A DNA stretch of 37,032 bases from Candidatus Blautia intestinipullorum (GCA_019120475.1 DWVA01000159.1:1-37032); one strand, 5' to 3'; numbered from the stretch's first letter, positions 18,479 through 28,135 are shown. Translations and numbers: made by a program. Notes: a model not told the origin generated them from the sequence alone.

Positions 18479-21400
18479 AGACTGCATGATTGATTTTGGG
18501 GATTCCACGCTGCTTTCCGGAGAAAACGGAGCCGGAAAATCTACACTTCTGGACGCGATCCAATTTGTTGTCACCTGTTCCGCCAATTCCTTTAATAAGG
18601 CTGCCCATGAGAACGGCAAGAGAAAACTTACGGGATATATACGGTGCAAAACCGGGAAGGAAAACCGTCCTTATGAACGTACCGGAGAGGTGACTGCCCA
18701 TGTAGCTCTGGAGTTTTATGAAGAAAGCAGACAGAGATATTTTATTGTGGGAGCCGTTGTAGATTCCGCCTCTGAAGGTCAGGAGACTGTAGGCCGTTAT
18801 CTGATGGATAATATCAGACTGTCGGAAGATATGTTTTTTAAAAAGGATCATTCTCCCAGATCTATTTCTGAATTCCGGTCCTATAATAAGAAGATCAAAC
18901 AATGGATGAAAACCCAGGCAGAGGCAAAGAAGATGATCAAGTCCAGATTCGGCAGGATCGAGGATAAATTTTTCAGTCTCATTCCCAAGGCTCTGGCGTT
19001 TAAGCCTATTGATGACATTAAGGATTTTGTCTATTCTTATGTGCTGGACGAAAAAGAAGTGAATATTGACGTGCTCAGAGAGAATGTGCGAACCTATCAG
19101 GATCTGGAAAGAACGCTGGAATCTGTACGGAAGCGCATGGAAAAACTGGAACAGATTGAAAAATTTCATGATGAAGCTGTGGACCATATTCGCAAAGATG
19201 AAATGTATGTTTATTTTCTGGCGAGGGCGTCTCTGGATATTACGAAGAACAGGATTGAGAAGCTTCAGGCAGAGATGGGGGCGGAAGAATACCGCCTTCA
19301 GGAGACGGAAAGAGATCTGGAGGCTGCGGTAAGGGAAAAAGAACGGCAGCAGGAGATTGAGACGAATCTACGGGTGGAATTGAAGCAGAATAAAGATTAC
19401 CTGGCTCTGGAAGAGCAGGAAAAGGTCCTGGGGCGTCTGAAAGATGAGGAAAAAGCTTATCTGTCCGAAAAAAGAGAGCTTCTTGTCAGTGTGAAAAGAT
19501 CATTGAAGAGGACGGATCAGCTTCTGGAAATCACAGATGTGGACGAGTGCGTCGCAAAGTATAAAGATATTTTTGAAAAGGCGGAAACTATGCAGGATAC
19601 CGCTGCTGCAAGAGACGCGCTGGAACAGGTGATCCGGTATAAAAAGAAAATGTATGATAAGGTGCAGAGAAAACTGGCGGAAGAGCAGATTTATCTGCAC
19701 GCCCGCCGCCAGGAAATGCAGGAGCTGGACCATAAAATCGGCGATCTGGAAAGAAAGAAGCTTTCCTACCCGAAAGCAGTAACCAGGCTGTTGGAAGAAA
19801 TTGGAAAGGAATTTGCCAGACTGGGGAGAAAAGCGGAGCCCTGTATCCTCTGTGAAGCTTTGGAAATCCGCGATGAAAGCTGGCGGAACGCTGTGGAGGG
19901 TTATCTGAATACACAGCGTTTTTATGTACTTGTGGAGCCGGAAAATTTTGATATCGCTCTTGGCATTTATGATCGTCTGAGACGGGAGAAGAAGGCCTAC
20001 GGCGCAGGATTGATCAACGTTCAGAACATGGAGCAGTACGACAACGCTCCGGAGGGTACACTGGCGGAGATGGTCACATCAAAAAATAAATATGCCAGAC
20101 AGTTTATTAATATGGTTCTTGGAAAAGTACAGATGTGCGGGCGCTATGAGGATCTGAAGAAATATACGGTATCTATCACAAAAGAATGTATGAAATACCA
20201 GAACCGTGTAGCCAGCGCTATCCGTCCAGAGATTTTTAAAGTTCCGTTTATTGGGAAAAACGCTTTCAAAGTGCAGTTGGAACAGGCCAGGGCAGAGAAA
20301 AAACGTCTGGCCGGAGTCATCGAGGATAGGGAAAAGAACCTGAGAAATCTGGAACAGATTACAGAACCTTTGGAAACGGATGCCGAGATCGATATCCGCT
20401 ACCGCCTGGATGTGATCGGCAGACTGTCCAGAGTACGATCGGACATAAAGCAGTGCAAAGATAATATAAAAACATTGAAAGAGAATTCCACCCTGATCCA
20501 GAAACAGATCCAACTGGAAGCACTGGCGAAAATCCGTGGAGAATTGGAGCAGAAGGTAGGAAATCTGAATAAGGCCCAGGGAAGAATCCAGGAAAAAATC
20601 GATGAGAAGAAACGGCTGATCCTGGAAAGTACGGAAGAGGAGCGGGGAAAGCAGGCGGAGCTTAAAGAAATTGAAGAAAAAGCGGGGCAGGCTGCCGCTT
20701 CCTGGCAGAAAGATTATGAAAAGCAGACTGCGCAGAAATCCTATATACAGTTCCGGGAAAACTTTGAGCGGCGGCAGAAGGCCAACTGGACTCTGCGTGA
20801 CAAAGCCATTGAGCAGATGCGGAGCTATATGATCGAATACAAGACGGAATATAATTTCGGAGCGGCGCCTACTATGGAGGGATTTCCGGAATTTGAGAAA
20901 ATATATGAAAGACTGCGGACATCAGAGCTTCTGGAATACGAAGAGAAGGTGCAGTCCGCCAGACAGTCTGCGGAGGACGAATTCAGGGAACAGTTTCTTG
21001 CCAAGCTTCAGGAGAATATGAAGCAGGCGCAGAATGAATTTAAAGAGCTGAACAAGGCATTAAAGGACATTGTGTTCAGCAATGAAAAATACGAGTTTCT
21101 TTATATGCCAAGCCGCAGGCACCGCAGATATTACGACATGATCATGGACGATTTCAATATGGTGCAGGGAGAATCTATTTTCAGCGGGGTATTTCACGAG
21201 ACACATAAGGAAGTCATAGAAGAGCTTTTTGACCGTCTGACGATTGATAATGACAATAATGCAAAAACGCTGGATGAATTCACCGATTACCGCACTTATA
21301 TGGACTATGATATCAGGATCCTTCACACAGACGGAAGCTATTCCCTGTATTCCAAAGTCTGTGAGGAGAAGAGCGGAGGAGAAACACAGACGCCCTTCTA

Positions 21401-21674
21401 TGTAACGGTAGCGGCTTCTTTTGTCCAGCTTTACAGCAATAATATAGGCGGAGAAGCGGCCGGTCTGGTAATGTTTGACGAGGCGTTCAACAATATGGAC
21501 GACGAGAGGATAGGAGGCGTACTGGAGTTCCTGAACAGGCTTCCTCTGCAGATGATCATTGCCGCGCCGCCGGATAAAATCCAGTATATCAGTCCGTCTA
21601 TGCAGGAAACCTTACTTGTAATGACAGATGAAAAAGTAAGTTATGTGGAGGAATATTTCAATGGCGCGGTTTGA
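18432..21674 (+). CDS. jetC: Wadjet system protein JetC (MukB/SMC-like ATPase)
   Basis: 1080 aa from ATG 18432; Walker A GENGAGKSTLLDAIQF near the N-terminus, long coiled coil, signature EEKSGGETQTPFYVTVAASF, Walker B GLVMFDEAFNNMDDERI. Overlaps the jetB 3' end by 47 nt. Confidence 0.93.
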   Translation: MKKLTRMKLINWHRFEDCMIDFGDSTLLSGENGAGKSTLLDAIQFVVTCSANSFNKAAHENGKRKLTGYIRCKTGKENRPYERTGEVTAHVALEFYEESRQRYFIVGAVVDSASEGQETVGRYLMDNIRLSEDMFFKKDHSPRSISEFRSYNKKIKQWMKTQAEAKKMIKSRFGRIEDKFFSLIPKALAFKPIDDIKDFVYSYVLDEKEVNIDVLRENVRTYQDLERTLESVRKRMEKLEQIEKFHDEAVDHIRKDEMYVYFLARASLDITKNRIEKLQAEMGAEEYRLQETERDLEAAVREKERQQEIETNLRVELKQNKDYLALEEQEKVLGRLKDEEKAYLSEKRELLVSVKRSLKRTDQLLEITDVDECVAKYKDIFEKAETMQDTAAARDALEQVIRYKKKMYDKVQRKLAEEQIYLHARRQEMQELDHKIGDLERKKLSYPKAVTRLLEEIGKEFARLGRKAEPCILCEALEIRDESWRNAVEGYLNTQRFYVLVEPENFDIALGIYDRLRREKKAYGAGLINVQNMEQYDNAPEGTLAEMVTSKNKYARQFINMVLGKVQMCGRYEDLKKYTVSITKECMKYQNRVASAIRPEIFKVPFIGKNAFKVQLEQARAEKKRLAGVIEDREKNLRNLEQITEPLETDAEIDIRYRLDVIGRLSRVRSDIKQCKDNIKTLKENSTLIQKQIQLEALAKIRGELEQKVGNLNKAQGRIQEKIDEKKRLILESTEEERGKQAELKEIEEKAGQAAASWQKDYEKQTAQKSYIQFRENFERRQKANWTLRDKAIEQMRSYMIEYKTEYNFGAAPTMEGFPEFEKIYERLRTSELLEYEEKVQSARQSAEDEFREQFLAKLQENMKQAQNEFKELNKALKDIVFSNEKYEFLYMPSRRHRRYYDMIMDDFNMVQGESIFSGVFHETHKEVIEELFDRLTIDNDNNAKTLDEFTDYRTYMDYDIRILHTDGSYSLYSKVCEEKSGGETQTPFYVTVAASFVQLYSNNIGGEAAGLVMFDEAFNNMDDERIGGVLEFLNRLPLQMIIAAPPDKIQYISPSMQETLLVMTDEKVSYVEEYFNGAV

Positions 21675-22899
21675 CGTCAGAATTCTGAATAAGCTTTTAG
21701 ACTCCTATGAGCGCAGCAGTCTGGCAAAGGGAACAAATAAGGTTGCGGTACATATTGATTTCCGGTTCAATAAAAAGACGGTTCCGGAATACTTTGACGA
21801 AAGTTCTCTTGCCTATGAGGAGATCCATGACCGGGCCCATGAACTTGAGGAAAAAGGGTTTGTCCGGATTATATGGAAACGGGGAAAAGAAGATCATATT
21901 ATTGAAAAGCTGATCCTGAATGAAAAAAAAGTCACGGAAATATATCAGTATCTGGGAAGAACTTCTCATGGGGATTATGTCAGGAACACGCTGAAGCTGG
22001 TTGGATCCTTTCGGGAACAATGTACTGCTCCGGTTGCCGGAAAATTTCTTGACTGGCTGGAGGAACGGCTGCGGGGGGATCTTCCGGTAAAAGAATTTAT
22101 AGATCTGACTGATCCGGAAGAGACGGAACGACTGATCCGGGCAGTCCAGGCAGTGGAGGAGAACAGAGAGGAGCGCTATGTAAGAGAGTTTTCTATAAGT
22201 GTCTTTTCGGATAGTAAGATTTTTGAAGGACTGCACGGAAAGGTGGGGAAAATTTTTCGGAGATTTTCCCCGGAATTTCAGGAGGCGGATACGGATGAAA
22301 TCCTGGCGGAATATGGAATCTATCATACGCCGAACTACGTTTATTTGAAAGGCCAGGGAATATTGTATTTGGGAACGGACAGAAGGGAAAAAGTGAGCCT
22401 GTCACTTCTGAAACAGGGAATCGGGATTTCCGGCGATGATCTTTCCGATATCCGGATCGGAGGCACAGAAGCGGTAAAGAAAGTGATCACCATAGAGAAT
22501 CTTACCACCTTCTTCCGCTGGCAGGAGGAAAACGCCCTGATCATTTATCTGGGCGGTTATCATAATAAAGTAAGGAGAAGTCTGCTGAAAGAAATTTATG
22601 AAATTCTGCCGGATGCAGAGTACCTGCACTTCGGGGATATTGATGTGGGCGGTTTTGAAATCTACCGGGATCTTTGCCAAAAGACGGATATTCCGTTTCG
22701 CCTGTATCATATGGGAATAGAAGAACTGGAAAAGTACCGGGATTATGGGAAAAAACTGACAGAGAACGACAGGAAGCGCCTGAAGCTGCTGATAGATAAG
22801 ACAGAGAAAGAAAAGACAGAATATATTCAGACGCTGAAATATATGGAAGATCAGGGAATCAAACTGGAACAGGAGTGTATCGGTGATCATGAAACGTAG
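21661..22899 (+). CDS. jetD: Wadjet system protein JetD (Toprim-type nuclease, DUF3322/DUF2220)
   Basis: 412 aa from ATG 21661; Toprim-like TIENLTTFF, YLHFGDIDVGGFEIYRDL; overlaps the jetC stop by 14 nt. Confidence 0.9.
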   Translation: MARFDVRILNKLLDSYERSSLAKGTNKVAVHIDFRFNKKTVPEYFDESSLAYEEIHDRAHELEEKGFVRIIWKRGKEDHIIEKLILNEKKVTEIYQYLGRTSHGDYVRNTLKLVGSFREQCTAPVAGKFLDWLEERLRGDLPVKEFIDLTDPEETERLIRAVQAVEENREERYVREFSISVFSDSKIFEGLHGKVGKIFRRFSPEFQEADTDEILAEYGIYHTPNYVYLKGQGILYLGTDRREKVSLSLLKQGIGISGDDLSDIRIGGTEAVKKVITIENLTTFFRWQEENALIIYLGGYHNKVRRSLLKEIYEILPDAEYLHFGDIDVGGFEIYRDLCQKTDIPFRLYHMGIEELEKYRDYGKKLTENDRKRLKLLIDKTEKEKTEYIQTLKYMEDQGIKLEQECIGDHET

Positions 22900-22962
22900 A
22901 ACTGCTTATCTGGCGGAAGAGCTATAATCGGAAGACAACAGCGACAAAACAGGAGAGTTATT

Positions 22963-23838
22963 ATGTATGAACTAATACAGATTACGGAACAGAGTTACTA
23001 TATCCAGAGTCCGGCGAAGATCGGTCTGGTGAAGCTGAACGATACGGAAGTATGCCTGATCGACAGCGGCAACGACAAGGACGCAGGCCGAAGAGTAAGG
23101 AAGATCCTGGACGCCAACGGATGGACGCTGAAAGCGATATATAATACCCACTCAAACGCCGATCATATCGGCGGCAACAAATATCTCCAGGCACAGACAG
23201 GATGCAGGATCTACGCGCCGGGGATCGAGTATGATTTTACAAGGCATCCCATTCTGGAGCCGGCTTTTCTTTACGGAGGATATCCATGCAAAGACCTTCG
23301 GCACAAGTTTCTTCTGGCCCAGGAGAGCGGAGCGGAAGAACTGACGGAAGCGGCGCTGCCGGAAGGATTTGAGATCATAAAACTTCCGGGTCATTTTTTT
23401 GATATGGTTGGATTCCGTACTCCGGATGATGTGGTGTATCTGGCGGACTGCCTTTCCAGCAGGGAGACACTGGAAAAATACCGGATCGGATTTATCTATG
23501 ATATTGCCGCCTATCTGGAAACCCTGGAAATGGTAAAAAACATGAAAGCAAAGATGTTTGTGCCCGCACATGCCCCGGCAGCAGAGGATGTGTCTGAACT
23601 GGCCCGGTACAATATTGATACTGTGAAGGAAATCGGAGAGCGGATCACAGATATTTTAAAAGAGCAGCAGTGTTTTGAACAGCTTCTGCGGAGGCTCTTT
23701 AAAGAATATGGACTGACAATGAATTTTGAGCAGTATGTACTTGTGGGAAGCACTGTGCGTTCCTATCTTTCCTGGCTGAAGGATTCGGGAAGGATAGAAG
23801 CAGTGTTTGAAGACAGTATGCTGTACTGGAAAGCCTGA
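22963..23838 (+). CDS. Metallo-beta-lactamase (MBL)-fold hydrolase
   Basis: 291 aa; IYNTHSNADHIGGNKYLQ, IKLPGHFFDMVGF, VYLADCLS, FVPAHAP. Confidence 0.88.
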   Translation: MYELIQITEQSYYIQSPAKIGLVKLNDTEVCLIDSGNDKDAGRRVRKILDANGWTLKAIYNTHSNADHIGGNKYLQAQTGCRIYAPGIEYDFTRHPILEPAFLYGGYPCKDLRHKFLLAQESGAEELTEAALPEGFEIIKLPGHFFDMVGFRTPDDVVYLADCLSSRETLEKYRIGFIYDIAAYLETLEMVKNMKAKMFVPAHAPAAEDVSELARYNIDTVKEIGERITDILKEQQCFEQLLRRLFKEYGLTMNFEQYVLVGSTVRSYLSWLKDSGRIEAVFEDSMLYWKA

Positions 23839-24038
23839 CCGGAGACGGTTGAAAAGATATCCGTCATTACCAATGCCGGTATTGTTTCCTGCACACTGAC
23901 GCTGGCGTAAAGGATAATAAATTCCTTAAAATATCTGCGGTATTTGATTGCCGTTCCGTTCAAAACATGGTATATTAATGTTATCAGTTGTGATTTTTAC
24001 ACAAAAAAATATTATAAAACATGGTAGGAGTGGTAAAA

Positions 24039-25721
24039 ATGTATCAGGAAGATTATAAGCGCTGGCTGGAAGCAGACTTGGAGGATGCTGACCTGAAGCC
24101 GGAATTATCCAGAATCAACGGAAACGACGAGGAGATCAAGGAGCGCTTTGCTGTTGCTCTGAAGTTCGGAACAGCGGGACTTCGAGGCGTTCTGGGCGCA
24201 GGAACCAACCGTATGAACATTTATGTGGTTCGTCAGGCTACACAGGGACTTGCCAACTGGGTAAAGACACAGGGCGGCACACAGACAGTAGCCATCAGCT
24301 ACGACAGCCGTATCAAAAGCGATGTATTCGCCAAAAATGCGGCGTGTGTTCTGGCTGCAAACGGGATCAATGTAAGGATTTACGATTCACTGATGCCTGT
24401 TCCGGCTCTTTCCTTTGCTACACGTTATTATAACTGCAACGCTGGAGTTATGGTAACTGCTTCTCACAACCCTGCAAAATACAACGGCTACAAGGCTTAC
24501 GGTCCGGACGGCTGCCAGATGACGGACGACGCCGCTGCCATCGTATATGCGGAGATCCAGAAAACAGACGTTCTCACCGGGGCAAAATATATGTCTTTCG
24601 CGGAAGGCGTGGAAAAAGGTCTGATCCGCTTCGTAGGCGACGACTGCAAGAGAGCCCTTTATGATGCCATCGAATCCAGACAGGTTCGTCCGGGCCTCTG
24701 TAAAACAGCAGGTCTGAAGCTGGTTTACAGTCCTCTGAACGGTTCCGGACTTGTGCCGGTAACACAGGTATTAAAGGATATCGGAATTACAGATATTACA
24801 ATCGTACCGGATCAGGAATATCCCAACGGATACTTTACTACCTGCAGCTATCCGAATCCGGAAATTTTTGAGGCTCTTGAGCAGGGCCTGAAGCTGGCGG
24901 AAGAGACAGGCGCGGATCTGATGCTGGCAACGGACCCGGATGCGGACCGTGTAGGTATTGCCATGAAATGCCCGGATGGTTCCTACGAGCTGGTAAGCGG
25001 AAACGAAGTAGGCGTACTGCTTCTTGACTATATCTGTGCAGGACGTATTGAAAAGGGAACTATGCCGGAGAAGGCTGTGGCTGTGAAATCTATTGTTTCC
25101 ACACCACTTGCGGACGCTGTGGCTGAGCACTATGGTGTAGAACTCAGAAGCGTTCTTACCGGATTCAAGTGGATCGGCGACCAGATCGCTCAGCTTGAAG
25201 AAGCCGGCGAGGTTGACCGTTTCATCTTTGGCTTTGAGGAAAGCTACGGATATCTGGCAGGACCGTATGTACGCGATAAAGACGCGATCATCGGTTCCAT
25301 GCTGATCTGTGAGATGGCTGCGTACTACAGAAGTATCGGAAGCTCTCTGAAACAGAGAATGGAAGAGATCTACGCACAGTACGGACGTTATCTCAACAAG
25401 GTTGACAGCTTTGAATTCCCGGGCTTAAGCGGAATGGACAAGATGGCGGGCATCATGCAGGGACTTCGTGAAAATCCGCTTACGGAGATCGCGGGATACA
25501 AGGTTGTAAGCGTAACTGACTATACAAAACCGGAGGAGACAGGACTTCCTTCCGCAAACGTACTGATCTACAAACTGGATAATAATGAAACTGTGATCGT
25601 TCGTCCTTCCGGAACAGAGCCAAAGATCAAAATTTACTATACTACCCTTGGAAAAGATCTTGCAGAGGCTCAGGCGGAGAAAGATAAGCTGGCGGAAGCG
25701 TTGAAGCCGGTTCTGGCATAA
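24039..25721 (+). CDS. Phospho-sugar mutase (phosphoglucomutase/phosphomannomutase)
   Basis: FGTAGLRGVLGAGTNRMN, catalytic VTASHNPAKYNGYKAYGPDGCQ, ATDPDADRVGIA, FGFEESYGYL, RPSGTEPKIKIYY. ATG 24039 (MYQEDYKRWLE) has TAGGAG upstream. Confidence 0.93.
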   Translation: MYQEDYKRWLEADLEDADLKPELSRINGNDEEIKERFAVALKFGTAGLRGVLGAGTNRMNIYVVRQATQGLANWVKTQGGTQTVAISYDSRIKSDVFAKNAACVLAANGINVRIYDSLMPVPALSFATRYYNCNAGVMVTASHNPAKYNGYKAYGPDGCQMTDDAAAIVYAEIQKTDVLTGAKYMSFAEGVEKGLIRFVGDDCKRALYDAIESRQVRPGLCKTAGLKLVYSPLNGSGLVPVTQVLKDIGITDITIVPDQEYPNGYFTTCSYPNPEIFEALEQGLKLAEETGADLMLATDPDADRVGIAMKCPDGSYELVSGNEVGVLLLDYICAGRIEKGTMPEKAVAVKSIVSTPLADAVAEHYGVELRSVLTGFKWIGDQIAQLEEAGEVDRFIFGFEESYGYLAGPYVRDKDAIIGSMLICEMAAYYRSIGSSLKQRMEEIYAQYGRYLNKVDSFEFPGLSGMDKMAGIMQGLRENPLTEIAGYKVVSVTDYTKPEETGLPSANVLIYKLDNNETVIVRPSGTEPKIKIYYTTLGKDLAEAQAEKDKLAEALKPVLA

Positions 25722-25757
25722 GGCATTCTGAGAGATTAAATTAGCAAATGGATTTAT

Positions 25758-25799
25758 AACTGCCGTATCTGTGGTGTTTATCACGGATACGGCAGTTTT
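25758..25799 (+). terminator. Intrinsic terminator downstream of the phosphohexomutase
   Basis: aactgccgtatc ... gatacggcagttttt inverted repeat with T-run. Confidence 0.85.
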
Positions 25800-25807
25800 T
25801 AGCTAGT

Positions 25808-25859
25808 GTGATATCATCACGGAAAGATGAGAAAAAATCTGATATCCTTGATCCATCAA
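25808..25859. promoter_or_regulatory. Candidate Crp/Fnr-type operator pair upstream of the redox module
   Basis: gtgat-atc-atcac (25808-25820) and ttgat-cc-atcaa (25848-25859), 17-70 bp upstream of the small ferredoxin ORF. Confidence 0.4.
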
Positions 25860-25875
25860 TTTCAGGAGGCTGTAT

Positions 25876-26019
25876 ATGACAACAAAAACCGGAAAAATGA
25901 AAAAAAGGCGAAAAGCATTTGTGGAGGAGGAAAGCTGTGTCGCATGCGGCTGCTGCAGAAAAGTATGTTCCCGGGAGTGTCCGGCGTCGGTTATTGAGAT
26001 CCGGGAGGTGCAGGCATGA
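25876..26019 (+). CDS. Small (47 aa) 4Fe-4S ferredoxin-like protein (absent from the supplied ORF track)
   Basis: MTTKTGKMKKRRKAFVEEESCVACGCCRKVCSRECPASVIEIREVQA; CxxCxxCxxxC cluster motif; AGGAGG upstream; ATGA overlap with the next gene. Confidence 0.78.
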   Translation: MTTKTGKMKKRRKAFVEEESCVACGCCRKVCSRECPASVIEIREVQA

Positions 26020-26591
26020 AAAAGCATTGGTACGATTATCTGTGGATCTTGTCGCTGGCATATTTGATCCTGGGCTTTTTTAACATTATGTTTGCATGGC
26101 TGGGTCTGCTTTGCTTTTTTATTCCTTTGATAATTTCTGTAGTCTGGGGAACAAAAGGCTACTGTAACCGGTATTGCGGGCGGGGACAGTTGTTCGGTCT
26201 CCTGGGCGGGCGCTTTGGACTTTCCAGAAAAAAGGACATTCCGGGATGGATGAAAAGCAAATGGTTCAGATATGGATTTTTGATTTTTTTCTTTATCATG
26301 TTTTTCCAGATGCTGTGGAATACATACCTGGTATTTTCCGGTACAGAGAACTTAAAGCAGGTGGTGACTCTGCTGTGGACCTTTAAGCTTCCCTGGAACT
26401 GGGCTTATCATGGAACTGTTTTTCACCCGGGAGCCGTCCAGTTTGCTTTCGGCTTTTACAGCGTGATGCTGACATCTACTGTGCTGGGATTTGTTACGAT
26501 GATTCTGTTTAAGCCGCGAAGCTGGTGCGTATACTGCCCTATGGGAACAATGACGCAGCTTATCTGTAAAGTCAGAAACAGGGAACGCTGA
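26016..26591 (+). CDS. NapH/CcoG-like membrane 4Fe-4S-binding protein
   Basis: 191 aa polytopic; CNRYCGRGQLFGLLG and CVYCPMGTMTQL motifs of NapH/FixG-type polyferredoxins; ATGA overlap with the ferredoxin ORF. Confidence 0.8.
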   Translation: MKKHWYDYLWILSLAYLILGFFNIMFAWLGLLCFFIPLIISVVWGTKGYCNRYCGRGQLFGLLGGRFGLSRKKDIPGWMKSKWFRYGFLIFFFIMFFQMLWNTYLVFSGTENLKQVVTLLWTFKLPWNWAYHGTVFHPGAVQFAFGFYSVMLTSTVLGFVTMILFKPRSWCVYCPMGTMTQLICKVRNRER

Positions 26592-26710
26592 AGGCTTGGG
26601 TGATAATGTCACGGAAGAAATGAAAAAAGTTGGGTATGATAAGAACATCTCCCGAGAACAGTCTTATGGGAGCGGTTCATTTAAAAATACGGATAAAGGA
26701 GGACAATACA

Positions 26711-27016
26711 ATGTCTGCTGTAAATATTACAAAAAATAATTTTCATGAGGAAGTTTTAAATTCTGACAAACCGGTGCTGCTGGATTTCTGGGCGTCCTGG
26801 TGCGGCCCCTGCCGTATGGTCGGTCCTATTGTAGAAGAAATCGCCGGAGAAAGATCTGATATCAAAGTGGGAAAGGTAAATGTGGAGGAAGAGCCGGAAC
26901 TGGCGAGACAGTTCCGCATTATGAGCATCCCTACGCTGATGACTTTTAAAGACGGGAAGGTCGTAAACCAGTCTGCAGGCGCAAAGCCAAAAAGCCAGAT
27001 CCTGGCAATGCTGTAA
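26711..27016 (+). CDS. Thioredoxin
   Basis: MSAVNITKNNFHEEVLNSDKPVLLDFWASWCGPCRMVGP; CGPC active site, cis-Pro SIPT; AGGAGG upstream of ATG 26711. Confidence 0.93.
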   Translation: MSAVNITKNNFHEEVLNSDKPVLLDFWASWCGPCRMVGPIVEEIAGERSDIKVGKVNVEEEPELARQFRIMSIPTLMTFKDGKVVNQSAGAKPKSQILAML

Positions 27017-27029
27017 GGAGGAAAAACGG

Positions 27030-27350
27030 ATGGGATTTTTTGATTTCTTCACAGGACCGGACATCAATCAGGGATTAAAGGAGTATCATGCAGCTTCCGG
27101 GGCGGTGCTGCTGGACGTTCGTACTCCTGAAGAATACAGAGAGGGGCATATACCCGGAAGCAGGAACCTTCCTCTCCAGTCTCTTGAACAGGCGGGAAAA
27201 ATAATCCAAAATAGAAACACCCCGGTTTTTGTATACTGCCGTTCCGGCAGCAGAAGCAGTCAGGCGCGCAGCATACTTTCCAGAATGGGGTACAGTAATG
27301 TAAAAAATCTGGGAGGGATCATTTCCTATTCCGGACAAATTGAATATTAA
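27030..27350 (+). CDS. Rhodanese-like (single-domain) sulfurtransferase
   Basis: 106 aa; LLDVRTPEEYREGHIPGSRNLPLQSL and active-site loop VYCRSGSRSSQA. Confidence 0.92.
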   Translation: MGFFDFFTGPDINQGLKEYHAASGAVLLDVRTPEEYREGHIPGSRNLPLQSLEQAGKIIQNRNTPVFVYCRSGSRSSQARSILSRMGYSNVKNLGGIISYSGQIEY

Positions 27351-27388
27351 TGATCCGGACAAAGACAGGCCGCTGTAATCTGCAAGTT

Positions 27389-28051
27389 CTATTTTTCGCC
27401 GCAGATTTCACGAAGCCTGTCTTTATCTGTGATCTCCACAGTTCCCCGGGAAAGCTTTACAATATTTTCCTTCTGAAAATAGTGGAGCATCCGGGTGACT
27501 ACCTCTCTTGGATTCCCCAGATGGCTTCCGATGGCCTCATGGGTGATTTTTAATACATCTGTTCCTTCTATGGCGCTTTCTTCCAGCAGAAAATCCGCCA
27601 GTCTTTTATCAAAGCTTTTCCAGAGAATCTGTTCGATCAGCCACATTACTTCCGAAAAACGGTCAGCCATGATCTCATTGGTAAAGTTTGCCGCAGGAGC
27701 GGATTCCTCCATGACGCTTTTGTAGATCTCAGCGGGAATGATCCAGAATTCCGTATCCTTTTCCGCCTCTATTACAATGTCAAACTGTATAGAACGCATA
27801 ATGCAGGATGCGGAGAACAGACAGAGATCCCGGTCAAACAGACGGTACAGAGTGATCTGGCGGCCCTCGTCAGAGAGGATATACGCCCGGAGCTGGCCTG
27901 TTCTTATCAGCAGAAGCCCGGTGCAGTCCTGGCTTCCGTTATGCAGCACTGTTCCCTTAGGTACGGAGCGGATTCCGATATTCTCGGAGATCTTTTTCTG
28001 CTGAGAAGGGGTAAGATCCTTCCAGACAGGAAAAAAATCCTGAAATTCCAT
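27389..28051 (-). CDS. Crp/Fnr-family transcriptional regulator
   Basis: 220 aa from ATG at 28051; cyclic-nucleotide-binding-like N-domain and HTH ITHEAIGSHLGNPREVVTRMLHYFQKENIVKLSRGTVEITD; AGGAGG upstream. Confidence 0.9.
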   Translation of the reverse strand: MEFQDFFPVWKDLTPSQQKKISENIGIRSVPKGTVLHNGSQDCTGLLLIRTGQLRAYILSDEGRQITLYRLFDRDLCLFSASCIMRSIQFDIVIEAEKDTEFWIIPAEIYKSVMEESAPAANFTNEIMADRFSEVMWLIEQILWKSFDKRLADFLLEESAIEGTDVLKITHEAIGSHLGNPREVVTRMLHYFQKENIVKLSRGTVEITDKDRLREICGEK

Positions 28052-28122
28052 ATTTAAAATCCTCCTTTTGGAAAAAAATAGAAATAAAGCTGAAAGCATT
28101 TATTTTATTATATATGCGCTTT

Positions 28123-28135
28123 TTGAACAATTCAA
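28123..28135. promoter_or_regulatory. Candidate operator upstream of the Crp/Fnr gene
   Basis: ttgaa-caa-ttcaa inverted repeat, about 70 bp upstream of the regulator start. Confidence 0.3.

Noticed and set aside
18381-19187. 268-aa minus-strand ORF opposite jetC
   Set aside because: Antisense to the SMC ATPase N-terminal domain with Walker A; low-quality composition.
16470-22899. Possibility that the SMC cluster is housekeeping MukBEF or SbcCD
   Set aside because: The four-gene order with a terminal Toprim JetD and the JetA-like opening fit Wadjet better than MukBEF, which lacks a Toprim subunit.
23950-24030. Repeated aaaacatggta upstream of the phosphohexomutase
   Set aside because: Only two short copies in AT-rich intergenic DNA; may be chance.
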